Shown: positions 26,201-34,094 of the stretch, piece after piece | How positions within the stretch are numbered: position 1 is the stretch's first letter | Layout: each line of letters begins with the position of its first letter | NCBI GenBank assembly: GCA_944390495.1 | Contig: CALXQE010000090.1 | Location: 1-54,338, forward strand | Length of the DNA: 54,338 nucleotides | Direction of reading: 5' to 3' | Origin: an uncultured Clostridia bacterium | Lineage (GTDB): Bacteria > Bacillota > Clostridia > UBA1381 | Notes under the pieces: model-generated | Database searches by the model: none | What the model was told of the DNA's origin: nothing | The model's input: only the letters and a program-made list of their open reading frames with translations | Translations under genes and position numbers: made by a program

Positions 26201-27942
26201 GATGTTACTATCTGTTCTCTTATAGCGTCAATAGGCGGATTTGTAACCTGAGCAAAAAGCTGTTTAAAATAGCTGTATAAAAGCTGTGGTTTTTCAGACA
26301 GAACTGCAATAGGAATATCCGTACCCATCGCTCCGATTGGGTCGTCTGCCTTTTCAACCATAGCTTTAATTGTTGAATTAACGTCTTCCCATGTGTAACC
26401 AAATGCCTTTTGACGTGTTATAAGAGGGAGAGTATCCTCGCTGTTTTCTCTGTTTACAAACATATTTTCAAGAACCATAAAGTTCTTCATTAATAGATGC
26501 TCATTTATATTACCTTTGGCACTATCTTTCATTTTCTGTACAAGGTCATGCCATGTATCGCCTTTTTTCCCTGTTTTTGCAGGAAGATTGTCAATATCAA
26601 CAAGTGTCTTTTTAACCCATTCCCCGTACGGCTTATGTTTTGCTTCGTACTTTTTAATTTCTTCGTCTGAAATAATCTGTCCCTTTTCAGTGTCTATAAG
26701 AAGCATCTTACCGGGGTGAAGACGCTCTTTCTTTATGATTGAAGATTCGTCTACATCTGTAACACCTACTTCTGAAGAAAGAATAATCATATCATCAGAT
26801 GTTAAATAATAACGCGCCGGACGCAATCCGTTTCTGTCAAGTGTTGCACCTACATATCGTCCGTCTGTAAAAGCAACTGCTGCCGGACCGTCCCATGGCT
26901 CTGTTATACATGAGTGATATTCATAAAATGCCTTCATATCAGAATCCATCTCGTCATTATTTTCCCAAGGTTCAGGAATTGTCATCATAACAGCCCTTGG
27001 AAGTGAAAATCCTGACAGATGTAAAAATTGAAGGTAATTGTCAAGCATAGCTGAGTCCGAACCGTCTTCGTTAATTACAGGCAGAATTTTATCCATATCA
27101 CCCTCAAACTCAGGTGTAGCAAACATTCTTTCCCTTGCCTTAACCCAGTTTACATTACCTCTGATTGTGTTAATCTCACCGTTATGAATGATATATCTGT
27201 TAGGATGTGCTCTTTCCCATGACGGGAATGTGTTAGTTGAAAAACGTGAATGTACAAGTGCAATAGCCGTTTCCATATCAACATCCTTTAAATCAAGATA
27301 AAACTCGTTTACCTGGTCAGGTGTAAGCATACCTTTATAAACTAAAGTTCTTGCTGACAGTGATGCAAAATAGAAATAATGATCAAGACCGCTTTTTCTT
27401 ATTTCCTTTTCTGCAAGTTTACCTATAATATAAAGCTTTCTTTCAAATGAATCACTGTCAAGACTGCTATCGCCCTTACCGATAAATACCTGCACTATAT
27501 GTGGCATTGCTTCCCTTGCAGAATTACCTATACACACATCATAAACCGGCACTTCTCTTACACCGATAAGTTTTTGTCCCTCTGATTCAATTATTGAATA
27601 TAGTTTTTCAAGGCTTTCACTTCTTGTATCCTCATCTGGCGACAAAAACAACATACCAACGCCGTAATCACCTTTTTTAGGAAGTTTCATCCCCTCATTT
27701 TTGCACACCTTTTTCATAAATTCATGGGGCATCTGAATAAGAATACCGGCACCGTCACCTGTATCCACTTCACTTCCGACACCGCCTCTGTGTGCCAAAT
27801 TCTTTAAAATTTGTATAGCCTGATTAATAATACCGTGGGATGTCTTACCCTTTATGTTTGCAATAAAACCTATACCGCAGGCATCATGCTCAAACTGTGG
27901 GTCGTAAAGTCCCTGTTTCTCAGGTAGTCCGTTATACTCCAT
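23245..27942 (-). CDS. gltB: Glutamate synthase large subunit
   Basis: Makes two glutamates from glutamine and 2-oxoglutarate. 1565 residues, full length. A short propeptide precedes Cys22 of FEHDACGIGF, the N-terminal nucleophile of the class II amidotransferase after cleavage. The central domain and FMN-binding synthase domain follow (KPGEGGHLPGGKVYPWIAKAR-type motif in pieces, SGYDGGTGAAPRTS), then the [3Fe-4S] cluster VCNLDTCPVGVATQ, and the C-terminal GXGXG beta-helix (GYVAVLGKTGRNFAAGMSGG). It is preceded by its own promoter and a leader terminator, so expression is probably attenuated. Confidence 0.98.
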   Translation of the reverse strand: MEYNGLPEKQGLYDPQFEHDACGIGFIANIKGKTSHGIINQAIQILKNLAHRGGVGSEVDTGDGAGILIQMPHEFMKKVCKNEGMKLPKKGDYGVGMLFLSPDEDTRSESLEKLYSIIESEGQKLIGVREVPVYDVCIGNSAREAMPHIVQVFIGKGDSSLDSDSFERKLYIIGKLAEKEIRKSGLDHYFYFASLSARTLVYKGMLTPDQVNEFYLDLKDVDMETAIALVHSRFSTNTFPSWERAHPNRYIIHNGEINTIRGNVNWVKARERMFATPEFEGDMDKILPVINEDGSDSAMLDNYLQFLHLSGFSLPRAVMMTIPEPWENNDEMDSDMKAFYEYHSCITEPWDGPAAVAFTDGRYVGATLDRNGLRPARYYLTSDDMIILSSEVGVTDVDESSIIKKERLHPGKMLLIDTEKGQIISDEEIKKYEAKHKPYGEWVKKTLVDIDNLPAKTGKKGDTWHDLVQKMKDSAKGNINEHLLMKNFMVLENMFVNRENSEDTLPLITRQKAFGYTWEDVNSTIKAMVEKADDPIGAMGTDIPIAVLSEKPQLLYSYFKQLFAQVTNPPIDAIREQIVTSTYTFFGCEQNLLTSSELNCRKVRALSPILTNEELEKLRNIDLEGFKSITIPSLFNKNRVNDMEAALETIFEAADIAIENGYNIIILSDKGISQDKAPIPALLAASGLHHHLIRKGTRMKVSIVLESGEPREVHHFACLIGYGVNGVNPYMAYEAIKELSDNKLIEYSYEEGVKRFNKAATKSIVKVMSKMGISTIQSYQGAQIFEALGISSSVVEKYFTGTTTRIGGMGMEHIQKEVLLRHAEAFDKVLGKKALKTGGDYKWRANGEYHMFNPESIYKLQMACRTGNYKLYKEYAKEMDEHQEHQCTIRGMLDIKTIDKPIAIEQVESVESIVKRFKTGAMSYGSISQEAHECLAIAMNRLGGKSNSGEGGENPERYIVDENGDSRSSAIKQVASGRFGVHIHYLQNAKEIQIKMAQGAKPGEGGHLPGGKVYPWIAKARHSTPGVGLISPPPHHDIYSIEDLAQLIHDLKNANRDARVTVKLVSEAGVGTIAVGVAKGRADVILVSGYDGGTGAAPRTSVRHAGLPWELGVAETHQALLMNNLRNRVVVETDGKLLTGRDVAVAALLGAEEFGFATGPLIAIGCVMMRVCNLDTCPVGVATQNPKLRKRFCGRPEYVENFMRFIAQDLREWMAKIGVKTVDEMIGHVERLSQKKVHDNWKAKEVDLSSLLYQPKICSNDYERYHNEMQDHELYKTLDMNTLLKLCQPAIKDGKKIEAKLEITNINRVTGTILSSEIARNHGEEGLSDDTIKLNFVGSAGQSFGAFLAPGVTMKLEGDSNDYIGKGLSGGKIIVVPNKNAKFNPSENVIIGNVAFYGAVKGEAYIRGIAGERFCVRNSGMTAVVEGIGDHGCEYMTGGYVAVLGKTGRNFAAGMSGGIAYVYDADGDFEKNCNKELVGFEKLSEKDCDKLNTMLQNHVKYTDSDVAKRILENWKDESQKFVKVIPNDYKKVITVLEEELEKGTDKDEAMLIAFENVTGKKVEIA

Positions 27943-27972
27943 TCTTTCTCAATCCTTTCCGTCTTCAGCATC

Positions 27973-28027
27973 AAAAAAGACGCTTCAATCAATACATACC
28001 AAAAAAGTATGTACAGATTAAAGCGCC
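27973..28027 (-). terminator. Leader attenuator (intrinsic terminator) of gltB
   Basis: On the minus strand GGCGCTTTAATC...ACATACT pairs with GGTATGT...GATTGAAGCGTC through about 20 pairs including wobbles, with a T-rich loop, then TTTTTT. It lies downstream of the gltB promoter and 30 bases before the gltB start, so it acts inside the gltB leader and is not simply the end of dapL. Confidence 0.88.
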
Positions 28028-28035
28028 TTTGCTTC
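28020..28035 (-). promoter_or_regulatory. ANTAR-type hexaloop hairpin in the gltB leader
   Basis: Minus strand GAAGC-AAAGGC-GCTTT: a 5-bp stem with a six-base loop having A at position 1 and G at position 4, the known ANTAR-binding loop pattern. It shares bases with the 5' arm of the gltB attenuator, so the two structures exclude each other. Only one such hairpin is seen, whereas described ANTAR targets have two. Confidence 0.6.
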
Positions 28036-28065
28036 TTCTAATTATTTTGTTATCTTATGCTAATA

Positions 28066-28094
28066 ATTATAACATAGTTTTTATATTTTGTCTA
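28066..28094 (-). promoter_or_regulatory. Sigma-A-type promoter of gltBD
   Basis: Minus strand TAGACA-17 bp-TATAAT, just past the dapL stop and about 30 bases before the leader hairpins. The leader would be about 115 nt. Confidence 0.72.
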
Positions 28095-28103
28095 TGGAAA
28101 AAG

Positions 28104-29315
28104 TTACAAAATTGCCTTTATTTTCTCCATAGCTTTTATAGTATTTTCCTTAGTTGAAAATGCAGTAAGCCTTACATATCCCTCACCGCTTGGTCCAAAA
28201 CCTGAACCAGGTGTTGTAACTACGTTTGCTTCCTCTAAAAGCTTATCAAAAAATTCCCACGATTTCATGCCGTTAGGTGTTTTTGCCCAAATGTAAGGAG
28301 CATTTTCACCGCCATACACTGTAAATCCAGCTTCTGTAAGTGATTCTCTTATTATCTTTGCATTTTCAAGATAATACTCAATAGCTTCCTTTGTCTGTTT
28401 TTGTCCTTCTTCGCTGTAAACAGCCTCTGCAGCCTTTTGGATGATATACGGTACTCCGTTAAACTTTGTACACTGTCTTCTGTTCCACAAACCATTAAGC
28501 TCCGTTCCGTCAATCTTTAATTCGTGAGGTACTACCGTATATGCACATCTTGTTCCTGTAAAACCTGCTGTCTTTGAAAAACTTCTAAACTCTATTGCCA
28601 CTTCCTTTGCACCCTCAATTTCATATATGCTGTGAGGTACGTTAGGATCTGTAATAAACGCTTCGTATGCACTGTCATACAAAATAACAGAACCATTCTT
28701 TTTTGCGTATTCAATCCAAGGTTTAAGCTGTTCACGAGTTGCTGCAACACCTGTTGGATTGTTAGGGAAACACAAATAGATTATATCAACCTTTTCCTTA
28801 GGAATTTGCGGCAAAAATCCGTTTTCTTCTAAGCACGGCATATAAACAAGGTTTGTCCAATGCTCATCTAAAAAGTCACCGGCTCTTCCTGCCATTGCAT
28901 TTGTGTCAACATACACAGGATATACAGGGTCACATACTGCAACTTTATTATCTACCGAAAAAATATCGCCTATATTTCCGCAGTCGGATTTAGCACCATC
29001 TGAAACAAAAATTTCATCAGGCAATATATCAACGCCTCTTGCCTTATAATCTTTTTCAACAATCTTGTTTCTTAAAAAATCATATCCCTGTTCAGGTCCA
29101 TAGCCGTGAAAACCTTCAGCGGTTCCCATTTCGTCAACTGCACTGTGCATAGCTTTAATTACAGCCGGTGCAAGAGGTTTTGTAACATCACCTATACTCA
29201 TTTTAATGACTTCCTTGTCAGGATTAGCTGACATATATTCATTAGTTTTTCTTGCTACCGTTGAAAACAAGTAACTTCCCGGAAGTTTTAAATAGTTATC
29301 ATTAATCTTTGCCAT
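28104..29315 (-). CDS. dapL: LL-diaminopimelate aminotransferase
   Basis: Converts tetrahydrodipicolinate directly to LL-diaminopimelate with glutamate, bypassing the acylated route. 403 residues, a class I/II PLP aminotransferase: the DapL opening [63 protein letters not shown] and [15 protein letters not shown] with the PLP lysine. It lies 34 bp after dapF, the next enzyme of the same pathway. The glutamate demand links it to the GS/GOGAT genes on either side. Confidence 0.96.
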   Translation of the reverse strand: MAKINDNYLKLPGSYLFSTVARKTNEYMSANPDKEVIKMSIGDVTKPLAPAVIKAMHSAVDEMGTAEGFHGYGPEQGYDFLRNKIVEKDYKARGVDILPDEIFVSDGAKSDCGNIGDIFSVDNKVAVCDPVYPVYVDTNAMAGRAGDFLDEHWTNLVYMPCLEENGFLPQIPKEKVDIIYLCFPNNPTGVAATREQLKPWIEYAKKNGSVILYDSAYEAFITDPNVPHSIYEIEGAKEVAIEFRSFSKTAGFTGTRCAYTVVPHELKIDGTELNGLWNRRQCTKFNGVPYIIQKAAEAVYSEEGQKQTKEAIEYYLENAKIIRESLTEAGFTVYGGENAPYIWAKTPNGMKSWEFFDKLLEEANVVTTPGSGFGPSGEGYVRLTAFSTKENTIKAMEKIKAIL

Positions 29316-29348
29316 TTTATATTTATCCTTTCAATATTTATATTTATT

Positions 29349-30191
29349 TTAAAGAGATATTACTCCGTCAAAAACAAACTGTGCCGGACCTGTCATATAA
29401 ACTTTGTTTTCTTCTCTGTCCCAGCGTATATGAAGTGTACCGCCTAAAAGTATTAGGTCAGCTTCATCATCTGTTAAACCATTAAGTACAGCTGCTACAA
29501 GTGTTGCACATGCTCCAGTTCCGCAGGCAAGAGTTTCTCCTGCACCACGTTCCCACACTCGCATTTTAATTGTATTTCTGTCTACAATCTGTGCAAACTC
29601 TGTATTTATTCTTTTAGGGAACATCGTATGATTTTCAAACTTCGGGCCAATTTTTTCAATCTCTAAACTATCTGTATCATCTATAAACGTAACAGCATGA
29701 GGATTACCCATAGACACACCTGTAACCTTGTATTCCCTGCCGTTAACCAAAACAGGTTCATCAACAAATCTTTCAAGCTTAGAATTTATAGGTATGTTTT
29801 TAGATTTAAGCTCAGGACTTCCCATATTTACGCACACACTCTCAACCTTACCTTCTTTAACATTCAAATCAAGAATTTTTATACCGGCAAGTGTTTCAAG
29901 TGTTACCTGAGTTTTATCAGTAAGTCCACGGTCATATACATACTTACCTACGCATCTTGTTGCATTACCGCACATTTCAGCCTGTGTACCGTCACTGTTA
30001 TACATATCCATTCTAAAATCTGCAACCTTCGACGGGCATATCAAAACAAGTCCGTCGGAACCTATACCGAAATGTCTGTCACTAACCTTTGCCGCCGTTT
30101 CATTAATGTCTTCAATGCTTTCTTCAAAGCAATTTACGTAAATATAATCATTACCTGCTCCGTGCATCTTTGAAAATTTAAATGTCTGCAT
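29349..30191 (-). CDS. dapF: Diaminopimelate epimerase
   Basis: Epimerises LL- to meso-diaminopimelate for lysine and peptidoglycan. 280 residues of two pseudo-symmetric domains. AEMCGNATRCVGKYV carries the first catalytic Cys and ERGAGETLACGTGACATLVAA the second. The start KMHGAGNDYIYV and GIGSDGLVLI are typical. The ribosome site GGAG is 8 bases upstream. It lies 15 bp after the ANTAR gene. Confidence 0.97.
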   Translation of the reverse strand: MQTFKFSKMHGAGNDYIYVNCFEESIEDINETAAKVSDRHFGIGSDGLVLICPSKVADFRMDMYNSDGTQAEMCGNATRCVGKYVYDRGLTDKTQVTLETLAGIKILDLNVKEGKVESVCVNMGSPELKSKNIPINSKLERFVDEPVLVNGREYKVTGVSMGNPHAVTFIDDTDSLEIEKIGPKFENHTMFPKRINTEFAQIVDRNTIKMRVWERGAGETLACGTGACATLVAAVLNGLTDDEADLILLGGTLHIRWDREENKVYMTGPAQFVFDGVISL

Positions 30192-30206
30192 TATACCAAC
30201 TCCATA

Positions 30207-30731
30207 TTATATATTTAAAATCGCTCTTGCCGTATCAATAAACTTAGAACCTGTATCCATACTTCGTTTCTGAATAAATCTGTGTGCTTTTTCTTCAGTC
30301 ATCATGTGCTTTTCCATAAGATACGCCTTTGCGTCATTAATGATTTTAACTTCCTCAGGTGTTCTTTTTACTCTGTGCTTCTGACGTTCAATTATTCCGA
30401 CAAATGTTTCTATTGATTTTATCAATAACTGCCTGTTTAGCGGTAATGTTACAACAAATATATCCTCATTATATATTTCGCTTTCTCTTTCCGGCTTTAC
30501 AATCGACAGTATTTTTTGACCTTCTCTTAAATCCTCAAACACATCGTCAACCACTCCATCAGGAAGTTTATACCCCATGATGATAAGCACATCATCAATA
30601 TCTGCGACAGAACGAAGCAGTTCAGCTTTTGAACGACACACAGCATATACCTCATATCCGCTGCCGTCAAGCATTCTTCTTATTTTTTCGGCAGTTTCAT
30701 CTTTTGAGAACGCCAGTACCACTCGTTCCAT
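30207..30731 (-). CDS. ANTAR-domain RNA-binding antitermination regulator with pseudo-receiver
   Basis: 174 residues. The N-terminal part (about 1-115) has the length and pattern of a CheY-like receiver, but at the phospho-acceptor position LIIMGYKLPDG has Gly (or Met), not Asp, and the acidic pocket near residue 10 is also poor. The C-terminal ANTAR domain (about 120-174) has EVKIINDAKAYLMEKHMMTEEKAHRFIQKRSMDT (in parts) and ends in FIDTARAIL. ANTAR proteins bind hexaloop hairpins and stop terminator formation. A gene of this type directly after glnA (nitR) is known in some Clostridium species. The start at 30731 has AAAGGAGGG upstream. The likely targets are the glnA and gltB leaders. Confidence 0.92.
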   Translation of the reverse strand: MERVVLAFSKDETAEKIRRMLDGSGYEVYAVCRSKAELLRSVADIDDVLIIMGYKLPDGVVDDVFEDLREGQKILSIVKPERESEIYNEDIFVVTLPLNRQLLIKSIETFVGIIERQKHRVKRTPEEVKIINDAKAYLMEKHMMTEEKAHRFIQKRSMDTGSKFIDTARAILNI

Positions 30732-30765
30732 CGTCAAACCCTCCTTTAATGGGATTACCCATATC

Positions 30766-32094
30766 TTAATATGCTATTAAGTATTTTTCTATCTCCCATT
30801 GATTTATAGTCTGACGATATTCACCATATTCCTGTTCCTTTGCTTTAAAATAACTTTCAGCAAGATTATCACCCAAAAGGTCATTTAAAAACTTAGACTT
30901 TCTTCCGATTCTTACCGCTTCATTTAAGCTTATCGGAAGACTCTTCACACCTAATGATTCACGTTCCTTTTCAGAAAGATTGTAAATATTAACATCAATG
31001 CTTGGAGGAAGTGTCTCATTTTCTTTTATTCCCAAGAGTCCAGCTTTTAAACATGCGGCAATAGCAAGGTAAGGGTTTGCCGTAGGATCAGGAGAACGAA
31101 GCTCAACTCTTGCGTCACCTTCCTTTTTAGTTGCAGGAACACGAATTAATAAACTTCTGTTTCTTTCAGACCACGAAATATAACATGGTGCCTCATATCC
31201 GGGAATAAATCTTTTATATGAATTTACCGTTGGATTTGTCAAACATGCCATATCCGGAGTATATTTTAAAATTCCCGCTGTAAAACTTCTTGCAATTTCG
31301 GAAAGCTTGCAATTTGCATTTCCGTCATAGAATATATTTTTACCGTCCTTAAACAGTGACATCGTAAGGTGCATTCCCGAACCGCTTTTTCCCTGAATTG
31401 GTTTTGGCATAAATGTTGCATGAAGTCCGTTGCGTTTTGCTATTGTTTTAACTACCGTTTTAAATGTAACTATTCTATCCGCAGTTTTTAGTGCATCATC
31501 GTACTTAAATGTTATTTCATGCTGACCCGGTGCCATTTCATGATGAGAAGCCTCAATTTCATAGCCCATTTCTTCAAGGGTAAGACATATATCCCTTCTG
31601 CAGTTTTCGCCGTTGTCAAGAGGTGCTAAATCAAAATATCCAGCATTGTCATGAGGTTCAAGAATTACCATTCCTCTTTCATCTGTGTTAAACAAGAAAA
31701 ACTCACATTCCGGGCCCACTTTAAAAGAATAACCCATTCCCTCTGCTTCTTTAACTACATTCTGCAAAATATATCTTGGATCACTTTCAAGTCTTTTTCC
31801 GTCCGGAGTGTAAACATCACAAATAAGTCTTGCTACTTTGCCGTTGTGCGGACGCCACGGAAATATAGCAAATGTATCAAGATCCGGATGCAGGTACAAA
31901 TCACTTTCTTCAACACTTACAAACCCTTTAATTGATGAACCGTCGAACATACATTGATTATCAAGTGCGTCCTCAAGTTTTGACCTTGTAATCGCCATAT
32001 TTCTCATAGTTCCGAGCATATCAGTAAACTGTAAACGTATAAAACGGACATCCTCTTCATCAACAAGTTCTAAAATATCCTGCTTCGTCATCAT
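30766..32094 (-). CDS. glnA: Glutamine synthetase, type I
   Basis: ATP-dependent assimilation of ammonia into glutamine. 442 residues (GSI length). GPECEFFLF and GQHEITFKYDDAL give metal ligands. FMPKPIQGKSGSGMH is the ATP-site signature and NPTVNSYKRFIPGYEAP the glutamate loop. RVPATKKEGDARVELRSPDPTANPYLA follows. No adenylylation-type NLYDLP motif is evident (NIYNLSEKE instead), as in Bacillota enzymes controlled by feedback. I chose ATG at 32094 with AAAGGA 8 bases upstream. The longer frame to 32217 is the leader RNA. Confidence 0.97.
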   Translation of the reverse strand: MMTKQDILELVDEEDVRFIRLQFTDMLGTMRNMAITRSKLEDALDNQCMFDGSSIKGFVSVEESDLYLHPDLDTFAIFPWRPHNGKVARLICDVYTPDGKRLESDPRYILQNVVKEAEGMGYSFKVGPECEFFLFNTDERGMVILEPHDNAGYFDLAPLDNGENCRRDICLTLEEMGYEIEASHHEMAPGQHEITFKYDDALKTADRIVTFKTVVKTIAKRNGLHATFMPKPIQGKSGSGMHLTMSLFKDGKNIFYDGNANCKLSEIARSFTAGILKYTPDMACLTNPTVNSYKRFIPGYEAPCYISWSERNRSLLIRVPATKKEGDARVELRSPDPTANPYLAIAACLKAGLLGIKENETLPPSIDVNIYNLSEKERESLGVKSLPISLNEAVRIGRKSKFLNDLLGDNLAESYFKAKEQEYGEYRQTINQWEIEKYLIAY

Positions 32095-32135
32095 AGTAAT
32101 ATTCCTTTCATACACTTTTAATATCCTGCTAAACC

Positions 32136-32176
32136 AAAAAAGGTGCTCCTCTCCCATTGGGGATAGAAACACCTTT
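32136..32176 (-). terminator. Leader attenuator (intrinsic terminator) of glnA
   Basis: Minus strand AAAGGTG-TTTCT-ATCCC / GGGA-G-AGGA-G-CACCTTT with small internal loops, CAAT loop, then TTTTTT. It sits between the glnA promoter and the glnA ribosome site. Confidence 0.88.
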
Positions 32177-32181
32177 GCTCT
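32165..32181 (-). promoter_or_regulatory. ANTAR-type hexaloop hairpin in the glnA leader
   Basis: Minus strand AGAGC-AAAGGT-GTTTCT: loop AAAGGT has A1 and G4, with a short stem including one wobble and a bulged T. It overlaps the 5' arm of the glnA terminator exactly as in gltB. Both leaders share the block GCAAAGGYG. The hairpin would start almost at the 5' end of the transcript, leaving no room for a first ANTAR hairpin from this promoter. Confidence 0.5.
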
Positions 32182-32188
32182 GTCAATT

Positions 32189-32217
32189 ATTGTAGCATAG
32201 CATAAAATGTTTGTCAA
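32189..32217 (-). promoter_or_regulatory. Sigma-A-type promoter of glnA
   Basis: Minus strand TTGACA-17 bp-TACAAT. The predicted transcript start is near 32182, giving a leader of about 90 nt. Confidence 0.8.
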
Positions 32218-32326
32218 GACTAAAATTTTATTTTACCGTACACTACGTCAGTTTGTATAAATATACTTACTTTAGTTAATCTATTTTTTATCATGATGGA
32301 AAAAAATATCAATTTTTGTAACTTTA

Positions 32327-32355
32327 TTGACATAATGAATAAAATGGATTATAAT
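32327..32355 (+). promoter_or_regulatory. Sigma-A-type promoter of the transglutaminase-like gene
   Basis: TTGACA-17 bp-TATAAT, full consensus, 50 bases upstream of the start. Together with the glnA leader and promoter it accounts for the 310-base gap between the two divergent genes. Confidence 0.82.
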
Positions 32356-32404
32356 TTCTTATGATTCATAATAGAATTATAAAAATTTTAAGGAGCGTGT
32401 ATCC

Positions 32405-34078
32405 ATGAAAATTTCAAAAAAAATTACAATATTATTCGTCATAATTGCAATTTATATTACTTCTTTTGCATATGCGAATAACGAATATAAAACATATTAT
32501 TATAATAATGATATGTTTAATTCCGATATATCTCTATTTAGCAATATTTCATTACCCGATGAAAATGAAATAGAATTTGTAAATCATGTCGTATCAGAAA
32601 TGATTGATATGAATACACAGATTGATGTAACGTCATACAATATTAAAATAATTCGTTTTAGTGAACTATGGAATTATTTTATATCTGCCTCAATACAGCA
32701 GGAGCACCCTGAACTTTTCTACCTAAGCGGCTGTCAAATTTCACTTGAGCAAGATACAGTCACAAATATATTTCCTGAATATCTATCCGAGAGCTATATA
32801 AAAGAGGCACAAAATCAAATTACAAATGAACTTGAAAATATAAAATCACTGTTATCTGACGATATGAGTGATTTTGAAAAAATACTTGTTGTTCATGATT
32901 ATATTGTTAATAATTACAGCTATGACACTACATATGAAAGCAGAACCCTTGATACAATGGTGCTTCAAAAAACAGGTGTTTGCCAGGGATATACATATCT
33001 ATTCAAATATGTTATGGACAATATAGGTATTGACTGTGTAACTGTCCCCAGTGATGAAAATAATCATATATGGAACAAAGTCAAAATAAACGGTGAATGG
33101 TATAACATAGACCTTACCTCCGATGATCCTATATATGAAGACTCATATATTCCATTTTCAACTGAAATATGTCGTGACTTCTTCATTTTAAACGATGATG
33201 AACTTATATCTTCAGGAAATGAATCCACTTCAGCATGGAATGATTATAAATGGGACGGACAGACACCTGTTGAGGTTTCAGACAGTACAGCTTACAGTGA
33301 TTCTATTGCAAGACAAATTTCCGGTAACATTATTCCTAAAAACGGAAAATTTTATGTCTTCTCAAATTTTGATATATTTACTGGGCAAAATAATCTTGCA
33401 GTTGTAGACTTGAATAACAATACCATAACATCAGTATACAATAATTCTTCCTACTTTACATGGAAACCATGGGGTAAACCTCTATCATTTTACGTCGGTC
33501 AATTAAGTTCTCTAATAAGCTTTAATAATGAGCTTTATTTTAATTCTCCAAACAAAGTATATAGATACGACGACGCTGCAAATACAGCAGAAGAAGTATT
33601 TGAATACGAACCTGAAACACCGGATGTATCAAAAACTTATATATGGGGACTGAAAGTAATTGATAATGAGCTTAATATAGAGTATAGCGAAGATATTAAC
33701 AGCGGTGTCCAGAAATATATTCCTATTTACTTAGATGTTACTCCTACGCCAACTCCATCTACCGATCCGGACAACTCACCAACACCTACTATGCCATGTT
33801 CTTCATCTATAGAAAAGGAAGAAAACGGTTCAGTTACAATCACTTTCCAAATACCCGACGATGTTACTGAGGCAAAGTATTTATATACAGCACAATATGA
33901 TGAAAATGGTGTTTTAATCGGTATTGCACAAATTGATATTTCTCAAAACACATGCAACATTACTCCTGAAGAAAATGCGTCTTCAATCAAAGCATTTATA
34001 ATGGCTGATGATTTTAAACCTCTTTCTATGGCAACACCTTACCAAATTAATAATACAGAAAATCCCGATACAATTTAA
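32405..34078 (+). CDS. Secreted transglutaminase-like domain protein
   Basis: 557 residues with an N-terminal signal peptide (MKISKKITILFVIIAIYITSFAYA). The transglutaminase-like core (about 155-240) has the Cys of TGVCQGYTYLFKYV, the His of NNHIWNKVKI and the Asp of WYNIDLTSDDP, so a complete papain-like triad. A beta-rich middle follows, then a Thr/Pro/Ser linker (TPTPTPSTDPDN) and a C-terminal domain of about 90 residues with no recognised family. The bacterial members are usually cell-surface peptidases or cross-linking enzymes, and the substrate is unknown here. The ribosome site AAGGAG is upstream. It is convergent with sigF. Confidence 0.88.
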   Translation: MKISKKITILFVIIAIYITSFAYANNEYKTYYYNNDMFNSDISLFSNISLPDENEIEFVNHVVSEMIDMNTQIDVTSYNIKIIRFSELWNYFISASIQQEHPELFYLSGCQISLEQDTVTNIFPEYLSESYIKEAQNQITNELENIKSLLSDDMSDFEKILVVHDYIVNNYSYDTTYESRTLDTMVLQKTGVCQGYTYLFKYVMDNIGIDCVTVPSDENNHIWNKVKINGEWYNIDLTSDDPIYEDSYIPFSTEICRDFFILNDDELISSGNESTSAWNDYKWDGQTPVEVSDSTAYSDSIARQISGNIIPKNGKFYVFSNFDIFTGQNNLAVVDLNNNTITSVYNNSSYFTWKPWGKPLSFYVGQLSSLISFNNELYFNSPNKVYRYDDAANTAEEVFEYEPETPDVSKTYIWGLKVIDNELNIEYSEDINSGVQKYIPIYLDVTPTPTPSTDPDNSPTPTMPCSSSIEKEENGSVTITFQIPDDVTEAKYLYTAQYDENGVLIGIAQIDISQNTCNITPEENASSIKAFIMADDFKPLSMATPYQINNTENPDTI

Positions 34079-34094
34079 GTATCGGGATTTTTTT
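34060..34094. terminator. Terminator between the transglutaminase-like gene and sigF
   Basis: Perfect 12-bp stem AAATCCCGATAC / GTATCGGGATTT with a T-run on the plus strand. It spans the plus-strand stop codon and abuts the sigF stop, so it probably also ends the spoIIA operon. Confidence 0.88.

Noticed and set aside
27979..28027. Reading the gltB leader hairpin simply as the dapL terminator
   Set aside because: A promoter lies between the dapL stop and the hairpin, so new transcripts meet the hairpin before gltB. It may serve dapL too, but its position makes it an attenuator.
32095..32217. N-terminal extension of GlnA by 41 residues
   Set aside because: That stretch contains the -10 box, the terminator hairpin and the ribosome site. 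The conserved GS start is at 32094.
32136..32217. T-box or glutamine riboswitch in front of glnA
   Set aside because: No T-box sequence or specifier structure, and the leader is too short. The hexaloop plus terminator fits ANTAR control better.
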